DNA of 64,000 bases from CAWUEZ02 sp963921355 (GTDB lineage: Bacteria; Pseudomonadota; Alphaproteobacteria; Thalassobaculales; Thalassobaculaceae). The notes beneath the pieces were generated by a model, which worked only from the letters and a program-made list of their open reading frames with translations, did not search any database and was not told the DNA's origin. Positions 8,850 to 17,490 of this stretch are shown here, piece by piece. Position 1 is the stretch's first letter, and every line of letters begins with the position of its first letter. Where the stretch lies: assembly GCA_963921355.3 (NCBI GenBank), contig OZ001190.1, positions 1,426,001-1,490,000 of the forward strand, given 5' to 3'. The position numbers and the translations under genes are program-made.

Positions 8850-9209
8850 ATGTCAGAGCAGGTCTATTGGATGCTTGAGGTTGGCATCAAGCCGGGACAG
8901 CTTGACGCGTTCCGGGCGCTGATGGAGGAGATGGTTCAGGCGACCGAGAGCAATGAGCCGGACACACTGAACTACGAGTGGACGATCTCGGCCGACAACG
9001 GCACCTGCCACATCTACGAGAGCTACCGGAATTCGGCGGCGGTCATGACCCATCTCGGCTGGTTCGGCGCCAACGCGGCGGAGCGGTTTCTGGCGGCCGC
9101 CGATCCGAAGCGTCTGACGGTCTATGGAAACCCGAACGACGAGGCGACGGCGGCCTTGAACGGCCTCGGAGCGGCCTACATGACGCCGCTCGGCGGGTTC
9201 GCGCGGTAG
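8850..9209 (+). CDS. ABM-domain protein (putative quinol monooxygenase-like)
   Basis: This is a 119-residue protein with a dimeric alpha/beta-barrel (ABM) fold. It starts with a strand (YWMLEVGIKPGQ), then a long helix, NYEWTISADNGTCHIYESYRN, and a helix with HLGWFG. The GxxxYEWxxSxDxxxxHxYE pattern is typical of ABM family members annotated as antibiotic biosynthesis or quinol monooxygenases. It is cytosolic, with no signal or membrane segment. The ribosome site GGGAGG is well placed. It lies just downstream of the hydroxyacid dehydrogenase and may be cotranscribed. The substrate is unknown, and many ABM proteins have no proven activity. Confidence 0.8.
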   Translation: MSEQVYWMLEVGIKPGQLDAFRALMEEMVQATESNEPDTLNYEWTISADNGTCHIYESYRNSAAVMTHLGWFGANAAERFLAAADPKRLTVYGNPNDEATAALNGLGAAYMTPLGGFAR

Positions 9210-9254
9210 AACCGAGTCCGATTGAACCAGCGCGTCTGCACCGGCTTCGTGCGT

Positions 9255-10502
9255 TCAGTCGGCGCCGGCCTGCGGAACTGCGACCGGTCTTGCGGCCGGC
9301 AGCCGGGAAACCGCGACCAGGATGACGGCGGCGCAGCCGGCGCACAGCAGGAACAGGGTGGCGAAGCCACCGCCGCCGCCGTGCAGGACGGAGATCACGG
9401 GCACCGCTGTCGCCGCAATGGCGAAGGACAGCACGTATTTGATGGCATAGACCCGGCCGCGCCAATGCTCGGGCGTGTTGCGGGCGACCAGAGTATCGGT
9501 GATCGGGATCTGGCCGAACACCAGCATCATCATCGCCAGCGAGATGCCCAACATGGCGGATCCGGTCGCGCTGGCAGCCACCAGAAAGACCAGGATGTCA
9601 CCCGCCGCGAGGGTCAGGAAGACCGTCTTGATGGGGTACCGGTCGATCAGATGGCCGACCGCCACCTGGGTGAACGCCGCCACGGCGTAGACGGCGGCGA
9701 TCAGCGATCCGGCTTCCGTGCCGCTGACCGCCAGCGAGGCAACCCGTTCATCGAACACTTTCGGCAGCGAGATGGTGGTCGCGTTGAAGACGAAACCGCC
9801 GAAGGCGGTGGCAACGAACACCACGAGCAGCACCGTTCTCCACTCCTCCGACGGGGCTGCCAGCGTCTTGCGCGCCGCCGTCCCGGCCTCGGTCGCGGCC
9901 CGGCCGCTGGAACTCCGACAGTGCACCAGCCAGAGCAGACCGATGGCGATGGAGACGACGCCCGGCGCCAGGAAGGCCATCCGCCAGCCCGACAGGTCCG
10001 CCAGCGCCCCGACCACCAGGGCCGAGCCGGCCACACCCATGTTGCCCCAGACCCCGTTGAGCCCCAGGCGCCGGCCGACATTGCCGCCGGCGCGCGCTGC
10101 TCCCTGGCTGACCATGGCGAGCCCGACCGGATGATAGATCGCGGCGAAGGTTCCGATCAGAAACAGGCAGACGGCGATCTGCCAGGGTTCCTGAGCGAAG
10201 CCGGTCAGCACGGTGGACGCGCCGATGCCGAGGAAGAACACCGCGATCATCGCCTCGCGACTCCACCGATCGGCGAGCCATCCGGCCGGTAGCGAGAACG
10301 CCCCGAAGGCGATGAAGCCACCGGTCGCCAGCAACAGGAGGTCGTCGTATCCGGCCGCCAGTTCCGCCGCCATGATCACGGCAACGGCCGGGAACAGCAG
10401 CATCAGCAGATGGTCCACCGCGTGGCCGACATTGAGAAACAGGAACCGGGCGTCGATGCGCATGGTGGCCTCCAGGCGAGCTTCCAGGCTGTGAGGTTCC
10501 AT
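9255..10502 (-). CDS. Major facilitator superfamily transporter
   Basis: This is a 415-residue integral membrane protein with about 12 hydrophobic segments in two halves. The MFS loop motif appears as GWLADRWSRE after helix 2 and GHLIDRYPIK in the second half. An amphipathic linker separates the halves (about residues 190-215). It exports or imports an unknown small molecule. An open frame continues upstream to 11237, but that part is the complement of the AraC gene. Three ATGs lie in a row at 10508, 10505 and 10502; the GGGAAGG ribosome site touches the first, so the third is the best start. The gene is divergent from the AraC regulator with fewer than 50 bp between them, so the regulator probably controls it. 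Confidence 0.9.
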   Translation of the reverse strand: MEPHSLEARLEATMRIDARFLFLNVGHAVDHLLMLLFPAVAVIMAAELAAGYDDLLLLATGGFIAFGAFSLPAGWLADRWSREAMIAVFFLGIGASTVLTGFAQEPWQIAVCLFLIGTFAAIYHPVGLAMVSQGAARAGGNVGRRLGLNGVWGNMGVAGSALVVGALADLSGWRMAFLAPGVVSIAIGLLWLVHCRSSSGRAATEAGTAARKTLAAPSEEWRTVLLVVFVATAFGGFVFNATTISLPKVFDERVASLAVSGTEAGSLIAAVYAVAAFTQVAVGHLIDRYPIKTVFLTLAAGDILVFLVAASATGSAMLGISLAMMMLVFGQIPITDTLVARNTPEHWRGRVYAIKYVLSFAIAATAVPVISVLHGGGGGFATLFLLCAGCAAVILVAVSRLPAARPVAVPQAGAD

Positions 10503-10510
10503 CATCATCC

Positions 10511-10539
10511 TTCCCTCATTTTCCGTCTCACGATATAAT
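10511..10539 (+). promoter_or_regulatory. Candidate promoter of the AraC gene
   Basis: A perfect TATAAT lies at 10534-10539, with a weak TTCCCT (10511-10516) 17 bp upstream. The predicted transcription start near 10546 falls on the GTG/ATG start pair at 10545-10550, so the AraC mRNA would be leaderless or almost so. The same 40 bp must also hold the promoter and ribosome site of the divergent transporter. Confidence 0.45.
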
Positions 10540-10544
10540 GCCAA

Positions 10545-11357
10545 GTGATGTTGCAAGAAAGACAAGCCTCCTCCGACGGTGTGAACCCCGCTGTCCAGGC
10601 CCGCCAGGAGTGGCCGAAGGCGATCGTCGGGTACTCCGTCGACTATCCGCCGGGTTTCTCCACCGGCTGGCACGACCATGACCGAGACCAGTTGGTCCAT
10701 GGCGAGAGCGGTGTCATGACCGTGCGGGCCGCCGACGGGGCCTGGGTCGTGCCGCCCGGGTTTGCGGTCTGGGTGCCGGCCGGCGTGGTGCACGAGGTCA
10801 AGGCGGCGTCGGCGGTTGCCATGCGCACGCTGTATCTGCGCCGGGATTCCGGTGTGCGGATCGGTCCGCAATGCCAGGTCGTCGGGGTTCCGGCACTGGT
10901 CCGGGAGCTGACCGCCAGGGTCGTGGCCCTGCCGCCCGACTACCCCGACCAGGGCCCGGAGACGCGGTTGGTCGGCGTTCTGGCCGACGAATTGTCGGTG
11001 CTGCCGCCAGCGCCGCTGGATCTTCCGATGCCGCGCGACCGCCGGGCCGTCGCGGTCGCGGACGCTCTGATCGCTGACCCGGCCGATCCGCGCGATATCG
11101 CCGAATGGGGCCGCGCCGTCGGGGCCAGCGGCCGAACCCTGGCGCGGCTCTTTCAGTTCGAGACCGCCATGACTTTCGGGCAGTGGCGCCAGCGCCGCCG
11201 CCTGCTGGCCGCTCTGGAGCGGCTTGCCGCCGGCCAACCGGTGACGGCCGTCGCGCTGGACCTCGGGTATGCCAGCCCCAGCGCCTTCATCGCCATGTTT
11301 CGCCGCCGTCTCGGCGCCCCACCGACCCGCTATCTCAAGGACGCAGGCGCCCCGTGA
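10545..11357 (+). CDS. AraC-family transcriptional regulator with cupin sensor
   Basis: This 270-residue regulator has an N-terminal cupin domain at about residues 20-105 (GFSTGWHDHDRDQLVHGESG, with metal- or ligand-binding His residues). A C-terminal AraC double helix-turn-helix is at about residues 170-265 (WGRAVGASGRTLARLF and LGYASPSAFIAMFRRRLG). It is cytoplasmic. The start is GTG 10545 or ATG 10548, and no Shine-Dalgarno sequence precedes either. The stop codon overlaps the GTG start of the amidohydrolase (GTGA), so the two are translationally coupled. The divergent MFS gene and the coupled amidohydrolase suggest it controls uptake and breakdown of one nitrogenous compound; that is inference. 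Confidence 0.88.
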   Translation: MMLQERQASSDGVNPAVQARQEWPKAIVGYSVDYPPGFSTGWHDHDRDQLVHGESGVMTVRAADGAWVVPPGFAVWVPAGVVHEVKAASAVAMRTLYLRRDSGVRIGPQCQVVGVPALVRELTARVVALPPDYPDQGPETRLVGVLADELSVLPPAPLDLPMPRDRRAVAVADALIADPADPRDIAEWGRAVGASGRTLARLFQFETAMTFGQWRQRRRLLAALERLAAGQPVTAVALDLGYASPSAFIAMFRRRLGAPPTRYLKDAGAP

Positions 11358-12535
11358 CCTCCGTCGTATTCCGCAATGGCCGGCTCGCCTCGGATCCCAT
11401 GGTACCGGTCGACATATCGGTCTGCGATGGCCGGTTCACCGGGTTCTCCGAGCCGGAGTCGGGAGAGGGTCCGGATCTGGCGGGGCTCTTGGTGCTGCCC
11501 GCGTTGATCGACGGGCACGTGCACCTCGACAAGACTTTCCTTGGGCTGCCGTGGCGGCCGCATCAGGCCGGACCCGCGGTGAGTGACCGGATCGCCGCCG
11601 AGCGGGCGGGCCGGGGCGCCCTGGCGCTGTCTGTCGAGCAACGGGCGCGGACCTTCCTGCGCCAGGCGGCCATCAATGGGACGGTCGCTTTGCGCAGCCA
11701 TGTCGACATCGATCCGGCGTGCCGGCTGGATCACCTGCGCCAGCTGCTGAACGTGCGCCAGGATCTCGGCGATCTGGTCGACGTCCAGCTGGTCGCCTTC
11801 CCGCAATCCGGCATCCTGTCCGCGCCGGGGGTCGAGGATCTGTTGGCGGCCGCCCTGAAAGACGGTGCCGACCTGATCGGCGGCCTTGACCCGATCGGGA
11901 TCGACGGGGATCTCGACGGCCATCTCGATGTTGTCTTCGGTCTGGCCGATCGGTTCGGCGTCGGTGTCGACCTTCACCTGCACGACCCGGGACACAAGGG
12001 GGCGCTCGAACTGCGGGCCATCGCCGAGCGAACCGTTGCGCTCGGACTTCAGGGCCGGGTCACCGTCAGCCACGGCTTCGCGCTGGCCACCGTCGACGAC
12101 CGCACGCTGGACCTGACCGTCGACGCGCTGGCGGGTGCCGGGGTGTCGATCCTCACCAGCGCCCCCGGCACCGGCGCGCTGATTCCCGTGGCGCGGTTGC
12201 GCGAGGCCGGCGTGACGGTGTTCGCGGGTTCGGACAATGTCCGCGACGCGTGGTCGCCATTAGGTAACGGCGACATGCTGGAACGGGCAATGCTGGTGGC
12301 CTATCGGGCCGGATGGCGCAGTGATGAAGGCCTGGCGACGGCACTGGAGATGGCGACGTCGGTGGCCGCCGGGGAGCTTGGCCACGGCCCGCACGGCCTG
12401 CAGGTGGGGGCGCGCGCCGATTTCGTCGCCGTCGGCGCGGAGACCCTGGCCGAGGCGGTCGTCAACCGCCCGCCTCGGGCCTGGGTGGTCAAGGGCGGGC
12501 GCGTGATTGCCCGCGACGGCGTCCTTACCGGCTGA
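11354..12535 (+). CDS. Cytosine deaminase-like amidohydrolase
   Basis: This is a 393-residue metal-dependent hydrolase of the cytosine deaminase / AtzC group. The metal site is visible: HVHLDKTF early, a second histidine pair in DLHLHD, VSHGFAL, and the signature GSDNVRDAWSP. The small beta-sandwich is made of the N-terminal 60 and C-terminal 60 residues. It probably hydrolyses an amino or amide group on a heterocycle. The start chosen is GTG at 11354, overlapping the AraC stop by 4 bp; the frame is open further upstream only because it shadows araC. The last 11 bp overlap the convergent NIPSNAP gene. Substrates other than cytosine (creatinine, N-isopropylammelide, isocytosine) are equally possible. 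Confidence 0.88.
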   Translation: MTSVVFRNGRLASDPMVPVDISVCDGRFTGFSEPESGEGPDLAGLLVLPALIDGHVHLDKTFLGLPWRPHQAGPAVSDRIAAERAGRGALALSVEQRARTFLRQAAINGTVALRSHVDIDPACRLDHLRQLLNVRQDLGDLVDVQLVAFPQSGILSAPGVEDLLAAALKDGADLIGGLDPIGIDGDLDGHLDVVFGLADRFGVGVDLHLHDPGHKGALELRAIAERTVALGLQGRVTVSHGFALATVDDRTLDLTVDALAGAGVSILTSAPGTGALIPVARLREAGVTVFAGSDNVRDAWSPLGNGDMLERAMLVAYRAGWRSDEGLATALEMATSVAAGELGHGPHGLQVGARADFVAVGAETLAEAVVNRPPRAWVVKGGRVIARDGVLTG

Positions 12536-12848
12536 ACGGATAGAAGCTCACATCGTTGTAGAGCTCGTTCTCCTGGGACTCGAGTGCCCCGAGCTTGGCG
12601 CTTTCCTGGGTGTAGGCCAGCCAGTCCGGGTCCGACCACATGGCCGTCCGCTTGCGCTCACGGTCCCCGGCATCCTCATACGCCCAGATGTGAATGTAGG
12701 TATTCGGATTCCCGGTTTCGCACTTGGCGTACAGCACCGGCTGGCCGAGATGGCGGGCCTGGGGTTCCTTGCCCATCTTCTCGTAGAGCTCGAGATGCTT
12801 ACCAATGGTGCCGGGCCGGCACGTGTACTTGCGCACGTCGAACAGCAT
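12525..12848 (-). CDS. NIPSNAP-family protein
   Basis: This is a 107-residue NIPSNAP-domain protein with a ferredoxin-like alpha/beta fold. Recognisable parts are the opening VRKYTCRPGTIGKHLELYEK, then IHIWAYEDAGDRERKR and DPDWLAYT. It is cytosolic. The biochemical role of bacterial NIPSNAPs is unknown; they often lie next to catabolic genes. It converges on the amidohydrolase and overlaps its end by 11 bp. The ribosome site GGAGG is a few bases upstream of the ATG. Confidence 0.88.
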   Translation of the reverse strand: MLFDVRKYTCRPGTIGKHLELYEKMGKEPQARHLGQPVLYAKCETGNPNTYIHIWAYEDAGDRERKRTAMWSDPDWLAYTQESAKLGALESQENELYNDVSFYPFSR

Positions 12849-12951
12849 GGTCGTCTCCTCCTGGGAAAGCGCTAAGGCGGCGGGGAGCTTACCCTATGGC
12901 CTGCATCCTGAAAGCGCCGTTCGCGCACGGGTGTTTTTCGGGTGCGTGCGC

Positions 12952-14454
12952 TCAGTCCAGGCGCGTGATCCGGCCCTCCGGCTTGCTCGTCACCGTGCCC
13001 GCCGCTTTGACGTAGTCGATCACCTGGCCGGCCAGCAGGCCGCCGGCGTCGCCGTCGATCAGCACGGTTGCTCCGGTGAACGCAGCGTAGCCGTCGCCGC
13101 CGCCGGCGACGTAGTCGTTGGTGGCCAGCGTATAGCTCGCGCCGTCGTTCAGAGGCTGTCCGGCCACCGACACGACGGTGACGCGGCTGCCGGCCGGCTT
13201 CGAGGCGTCGAAGCTGAAGCTCAGCCCTGAAACCTGCGGGAACCGGCCGGCGCCGTTCTCAATATCGCTGACGCCATGCTCGAGGGCGGCCCTGACCTGA
13301 GCGCCGGTCAGCTCAAGCTTCACGGTCGCGTTGCCGAATGGCAGCTCGGTCAGAATGGTCTTGCGGGTCAGCTCGGTTCCCGCCTCGTAGATCGTATCGC
13401 CGCGAATCCCGCCGCCATTTGTCAGGCCGAGATCCGACGCCGTGGCCGTGCGGATGGCGTCGGCCACCAGGTTTCCAAACCCGGTCTCCTTGCTGCGGAT
13501 CGAGGCCCGCCGGGTATCGAGTTCGGTCTCGGTCTTGCCGATGACCTGACCGAGTTCTGCGTCCAGGGTCGCGGCGAAAGCGTCAACACGGACCTGCACC
13601 GAGGGCTCGGGGGTGACGCCGGTCGTCGAGATCAACTCGAAACTCGGTTCCCAGACCAGACGCAGCTTGCCGCGCTTCTCGATCCGGTCGAGCACGATCG
13701 TCGTCTTGGCGATGTACTCCCCCTGGGAGCCCGCGGCGGCAGACATGTCGCGGCCGTCATAGACGATGCGCGCGAGATGGTCGTGGCCCCCGAGAATCAG
13801 GTCGACATCCCGGACCTGTCGGGCGAGGTCGCGGTCCAGCGCTTCGCCGCCGTGGCTGAGCACAACCACGAAATCCGCGCCTTCCGCCTTCAGCGTGGCG
13901 GCGTCCCGGCTGGCGGCGATCCCATAGGCCTCGAAGGTCACACTGTCGCCAGGGCTCGACAGGAACGAGGTATCGGGGGTGGTGAGACCGATGAAGCCGA
14001 CCTTGAACCCTCCGGCCTCGGTGATCTGCGGACCGGCCACGCCGGGGATCGGCTTGCCGGAGATCGACACGTTGCCGGCCAGCCACGCGAAGTCGGATTC
14101 GGCGATACGCTCGATCAGCACGTCCGGCCCGAAGTCGAACTCGTGGTTGCCGACGGCGGCGTACTGGATGCCGACAGCTTCGGCGAGGTCGATCATGTGC
14201 GCGCCCTTGTCGATGCCGGACATCAGGGAGGGCGAGATCAGATCGCCGCCGAAGGTCACGAAGACGCTGGCGCCATCGCCCTCGGCAGCCGCCTTCTCGG
14301 CCTGGATGACGGCTGCGACCCGTCCTGCGCTGTCCATCTGATCCCAGTCGTTCAGGTGCAGGACGACCAGGCGGTGCGGATCCGCGGCCAGGGGTCCGGC
14401 AATCCAAAGGGTCAGGGCAAGGGACAGGACTGCGAGGCGGAGCAGGGCGCGCAT
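12952..14454 (-). CDS. Secreted 5'-nucleotidase / metallophosphatase (UshA-type)
   Basis: This is a 500-residue periplasmic enzyme. Starting at the ATG 14454 gives a clean signal peptide (MRALLRLAVLSLALTLWIAG, cleavage near AAD); the longer frame adds 28 unlikely residues. The metallophosphatase domain shows GGDLISPSL, VGNHEFDFG, VLSHGG and GGHDH. The 5'-nucleotidase C-terminal domain has the substrate region TNGGGIRGD and NDYVAGGGDGY. The first metal motif, normally NDxH, reads NDWD, so its histidine is replaced by aspartate. It probably hydrolyses extracellular nucleotides or 2',3'-cyclic nucleotides for nucleoside or phosphate salvage. It is transcribed alone, 98 bp downstream of cobT. Confidence 0.9.
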   Translation of the reverse strand: MRALLRLAVLSLALTLWIAGPLAADPHRLVVLHLNDWDQMDSAGRVAAVIQAEKAAAEGDGASVFVTFGGDLISPSLMSGIDKGAHMIDLAEAVGIQYAAVGNHEFDFGPDVLIERIAESDFAWLAGNVSISGKPIPGVAGPQITEAGGFKVGFIGLTTPDTSFLSSPGDSVTFEAYGIAASRDAATLKAEGADFVVVLSHGGEALDRDLARQVRDVDLILGGHDHLARIVYDGRDMSAAAGSQGEYIAKTTIVLDRIEKRGKLRLVWEPSFELISTTGVTPEPSVQVRVDAFAATLDAELGQVIGKTETELDTRRASIRSKETGFGNLVADAIRTATASDLGLTNGGGIRGDTIYEAGTELTRKTILTELPFGNATVKLELTGAQVRAALEHGVSDIENGAGRFPQVSGLSFSFDASKPAGSRVTVVSVAGQPLNDGASYTLATNDYVAGGGDGYAAFTGATVLIDGDAGGLLAGQVIDYVKAAGTVTSKPEGRITRLD

Positions 14455-14551
14455 GACGGCCTCCCGGGTTCGGACAACGGGACCGTCAGGATATGGGAGT
14501 GATGGGGGCGGCGCTATGGTCCGAACGCCGCACGACACGGGTCTGCGGTTC

Positions 14552-16432
14552 TTAGGCGCGCAGCGCCGTGCGTCCGTTCCGGCTGGGAGCGCCCCGTTGG
14601 CTGTCCTCGTCGAACAGCGATGCGAGCTGCTCCATCATCGTGCCGCCGAGCTGTTCGGCGTCGACGATGGTCACGGCCCGTCGATAGTAGCGGGTCACGT
14701 CGTGGCCGATACCGATCGCCACAAGCTCGACTGGTGACCGGTTCTCGACATACCGGATCACCTCGCGCAGATGCTTCTCGAGATAGTTGCCCGGGTTGAC
14801 GGACAGCGTGCTGTCGTCGACCGGCGCGCCGTCGGAGATCACCATCAGGATCCGCCGCTCCTCAGGGCGTCCGACGATCCGATTGTGCGCCCATAGCAGG
14901 GCTTCACCGTCGATGTTCTCTTTCAGGATGCCTTCCCGCAGCATCAGTCCGAGCGACTTTCGCGCCCGCCGCCATGGGGCGTCCGCCGACTTGTAGACGA
15001 TGTGGCGCAGGTCGTTCAGCCGTCCCGGGTTCTGCGGCTTGCCCGAAGAGATCCAGCGTTCGCGGGCCGAACCGCCCTTCCACGCGCGGGTGGTGAAGCC
15101 CAGGATCTCGACCTTCACGCCGCAGCGCTCGAGGGTGCGCGCCAGGATATCGGCGGCGATCGACGCGATCGTGATTGGACGGCCCCGCATGGAGCCCGAG
15201 TTGTCGATCAGCAGAGTCACCACGGTATCGCGGAAGTCGGTGTCCTTCTCGATCTTGTAGGACAACGGATAGAGCGGCGCCGTCACCACGCGGGACAGCC
15301 GGCCGGCATCCAGAACGCCCTCGTCGAGATCGAACTCCCAGGACCGGTTCTGCTGCGCCATCAGGCGACGCTGCAGCCGATTGGCCAGTTTGCCGATGAC
15401 GCCCTGCAGATGGCTGAGCTGCTGGTCGAGCAGGGTGCGCAGCCGATTGAGCTCGTCCGGGTCGCACAGGGTATCGGCCTGGACCACTTCGTCGTACTCG
15501 GTGGTGAAGGCCCGGTAGGCCTGCTCCTGCCAGTTCCGGCCGTCGAGGTTCGGGTGCATCGGCGAGCCGGGATTGGCCGGCTCCTCATCGCTGGAACCGG
15601 GCTCGAGGTCCATTTCCTCGGCGTCCTCGCCCTCGGCGCTTTCGTCGCCGGCCTGCATATCCGATGGGATGGTCTCGGTTTCGCTCCCGTCCTCAGTCGT
15701 TCCCCGGGTACCGCCGTCGCTGGTCTCGTCGACGTCGCCGCCTTCGTCCTCGCCCTCCGCTTCGCTCGGGTCGTCCTCGGCGACGCCCTCGTCGCCGACA
15801 TCCAGGTCGAGATCTGTAATCAGCTGCCGGGCGGTCTTGGCGAAAGCGTCCTGGTCGTGGATGTGCCGGGTCAGCTCTTCGAGGTCGGCGCCGACCTTGC
15901 TCTGGACCCAGGGGCGCCAGAGGTCGATCACCCGCTGCGCGCATTCCGGGGGCTTTTCACCGGTCAGCGACTCCCGGGCCATCAGCCGCATCACATCGAC
16001 CAGCGACACGTCGTCCTTTTCCGCCCGGTCGATCCCCTTGCGCTGGAAGCTGTCGTCCAGAACCGCGCTGAGGTTGGCGGCGACGCCATCCATCTCGCGG
16101 GCGCCGATGGCTTCGACCCGGGCCTGCTCGACCGCCTCGAAAATCTCGCGCGCGGCCTGGCTCTGCGGGACAAAACGGTTGTTGACGGCGTCGTCGTGGT
16201 GTTTCAGACGCAGCGCCAGCGCGTCGGCCTCACCGCGCAGCCGCGCCATGTCGGCCGGATCCATGTCCTTGGGCGGCGACGGCAACCGCGCCCGCGTCCC
16301 GGCGGCGGCGGCATGGTCGGCGCCGTAGGTGACCTCGAGTTCGTATTCGCCGGAAATCGCCCGCAGACAGGCGGCGGTCGACCGCTTGAAATCCTCGAAC
16401 GCCGGGTCTTCGGGGGCGCGGTTGCTCCGCAT
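14552..16432 (-). CDS. cobT: Aerobic cobaltochelatase subunit CobT
   Basis: CobT forms, with CobS and CobN, the ATP-dependent chelatase that inserts cobalt into hydrogenobyrinic acid a,c-diamide in aerobic B12 synthesis. The protein has 626 residues: an N-terminal CobT domain, a very acidic linker rich in Asp, Glu and Ser (about residues 200-300), and a C-terminal VWA domain. The MIDAS motif DNSGSMRG is intact. The start is ATG 16432, giving MRSNRAPEDPAFEDF; the frame extends upstream only as a shadow of cobS. It begins 7 bp after the cobS stop, so the two form an operon. CobN is not in this window. Confidence 0.96.
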   Translation of the reverse strand: MRSNRAPEDPAFEDFKRSTAACLRAISGEYELEVTYGADHAAAAGTRARLPSPPKDMDPADMARLRGEADALALRLKHHDDAVNNRFVPQSQAAREIFEAVEQARVEAIGAREMDGVAANLSAVLDDSFQRKGIDRAEKDDVSLVDVMRLMARESLTGEKPPECAQRVIDLWRPWVQSKVGADLEELTRHIHDQDAFAKTARQLITDLDLDVGDEGVAEDDPSEAEGEDEGGDVDETSDGGTRGTTEDGSETETIPSDMQAGDESAEGEDAEEMDLEPGSSDEEPANPGSPMHPNLDGRNWQEQAYRAFTTEYDEVVQADTLCDPDELNRLRTLLDQQLSHLQGVIGKLANRLQRRLMAQQNRSWEFDLDEGVLDAGRLSRVVTAPLYPLSYKIEKDTDFRDTVVTLLIDNSGSMRGRPITIASIAADILARTLERCGVKVEILGFTTRAWKGGSARERWISSGKPQNPGRLNDLRHIVYKSADAPWRRARKSLGLMLREGILKENIDGEALLWAHNRIVGRPEERRILMVISDGAPVDDSTLSVNPGNYLEKHLREVIRYVENRSPVELVAIGIGHDVTRYYRRAVTIVDAEQLGGTMMEQLASLFDEDSQRGAPSRNGRTALRA

Positions 16433-16439
16433 CGCCGCC

Positions 16440-17447
16440 CTATTCCGCCGCCTTGATGCCCAGTTCGGTGATCTCGTCGCCGAAACAGCGCTGGTAGTAC
16501 TCGGCGACGATCGTCCGCTCGACCTCGTCACACTTGTTCAGGAACGTAAGGCGGAAGGCCAGGTTCAGGTCACCGCCGAAGATCTCCGCGTTCTCTGCCC
16601 AGGTGATGACGGTTCGCGGCGACATCACCGTCGAGATATCCCCGGCAATGAAACCGGCACGGGTCAGGTCGGCGCAGGACACCATCTTGGCAACGATCTG
16701 GCGATGTTCGTCATCGCCGGCATAGCTCGGGCACTTGGCCAGGATGATGTCGACTTCCGCGTCATGGGGCAGGTAGTTCAGGGTGGTGACGATATTCCAC
16801 CGGTCCATCTGGCCCTGGTTGATCTGCTGAGTGCCGTGATACAGGCCGGTCGTATCGCCGAGACCGACCGTGTTCGCGGTCGAGAACAGCCGGAAATAGG
16901 GATGCGGTTGAATCACCTTGTTGGTGTCGAGCAGGGTCAGTCGGCCGTCGACCTCGAGGACCCGCTGGATGACGAACATGACGTCGGCGCGGCCGGCATC
17001 GTACTCGTCGAAGACCAGAACAACCGGGTTCTGCAGGGCCCAGGGCAGAATGCCTTCCCGGAACTCGGTCACCTGCTTGCTGTCGCGCAGGACGATCGCG
17101 TCTTTGCCGATCAGGTCGATCCGGCTCACATGGCTGTCCAGATTGACCCGGATGCAGGGCCAATTGAGTCGCGCGGCAACCTGCTCGATATGGGTCGACT
17201 TGCCGGTGCCGTGATAGCCCTGGATCATCACGCGTCGGTTCTTGGCGAAACCCGCGAGAATTGCCAGGGTCGTATCGTGGTCGAACAGGTAGGCGTCATC
17301 GATCGCCGGAACGTACTCGCTCGGCTCGCTGAAAGCCGGCAGTTCAAGGTCGATATCGATCCCGAACACGTCTTTCGCGCTGACCGTGGTGTCCGGCGCC
17401 CCGAGCGGGTGGGCGGGCTTGCGTTCGATGACGGAGTCGTTCGTCAT
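16440..17447 (-). CDS. cobS: Aerobic cobaltochelatase AAA+ subunit CobS
   Basis: CobS is the AAA+ ATPase ring of the aerobic cobaltochelatase. The 335-residue protein has Walker A GYHGTGKST, Walker B VLVFDEYD, sensor 1 STAN and an arginine-finger region, and matches family length. It is the first gene of cobS-cobT. Upstream, 43 bp away on the same strand, is a J-domain gene, an order conserved in many alphaproteobacteria. Confidence 0.97.
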   Translation of the reverse strand: MTNDSVIERKPAHPLGAPDTTVSAKDVFGIDIDLELPAFSEPSEYVPAIDDAYLFDHDTTLAILAGFAKNRRVMIQGYHGTGKSTHIEQVAARLNWPCIRVNLDSHVSRIDLIGKDAIVLRDSKQVTEFREGILPWALQNPVVLVFDEYDAGRADVMFVIQRVLEVDGRLTLLDTNKVIQPHPYFRLFSTANTVGLGDTTGLYHGTQQINQGQMDRWNIVTTLNYLPHDAEVDIILAKCPSYAGDDEHRQIVAKMVSCADLTRAGFIAGDISTVMSPRTVITWAENAEIFGGDLNLAFRLTFLNKCDEVERTIVAEYYQRCFGDEITELGIKAAE

Positions 17448-17490
17448 AGACAGGGTCCTGTGTCTCGGAAAGGAAGGCTGAGCCTTCGTT

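Noticed and set aside
10503..11237. N-terminal extension of the MFS frame
   Set aside because: The upstream part is the exact complement of the AraC gene. The MFS domain starts cleanly at the ATG cluster near 10502.
11105..11353. Upstream extension of the amidohydrolase frame
   Set aside because: It overlaps the HTH-coding end of araC in another frame and reads as Arg/Pro-rich noise. The GTG at 11354 overlaps the AraC stop.
13276..14502. 408-codon plus-strand frame opposite the 5'-nucleotidase
   Set aside because: Shadow frame with no domain; the minus-strand product has a full signal peptide and catalytic motifs.
15002..16456. 484-codon plus-strand frame opposite cobT
   Set aside because: Shadow of cobT; its translation lacks any family signature.
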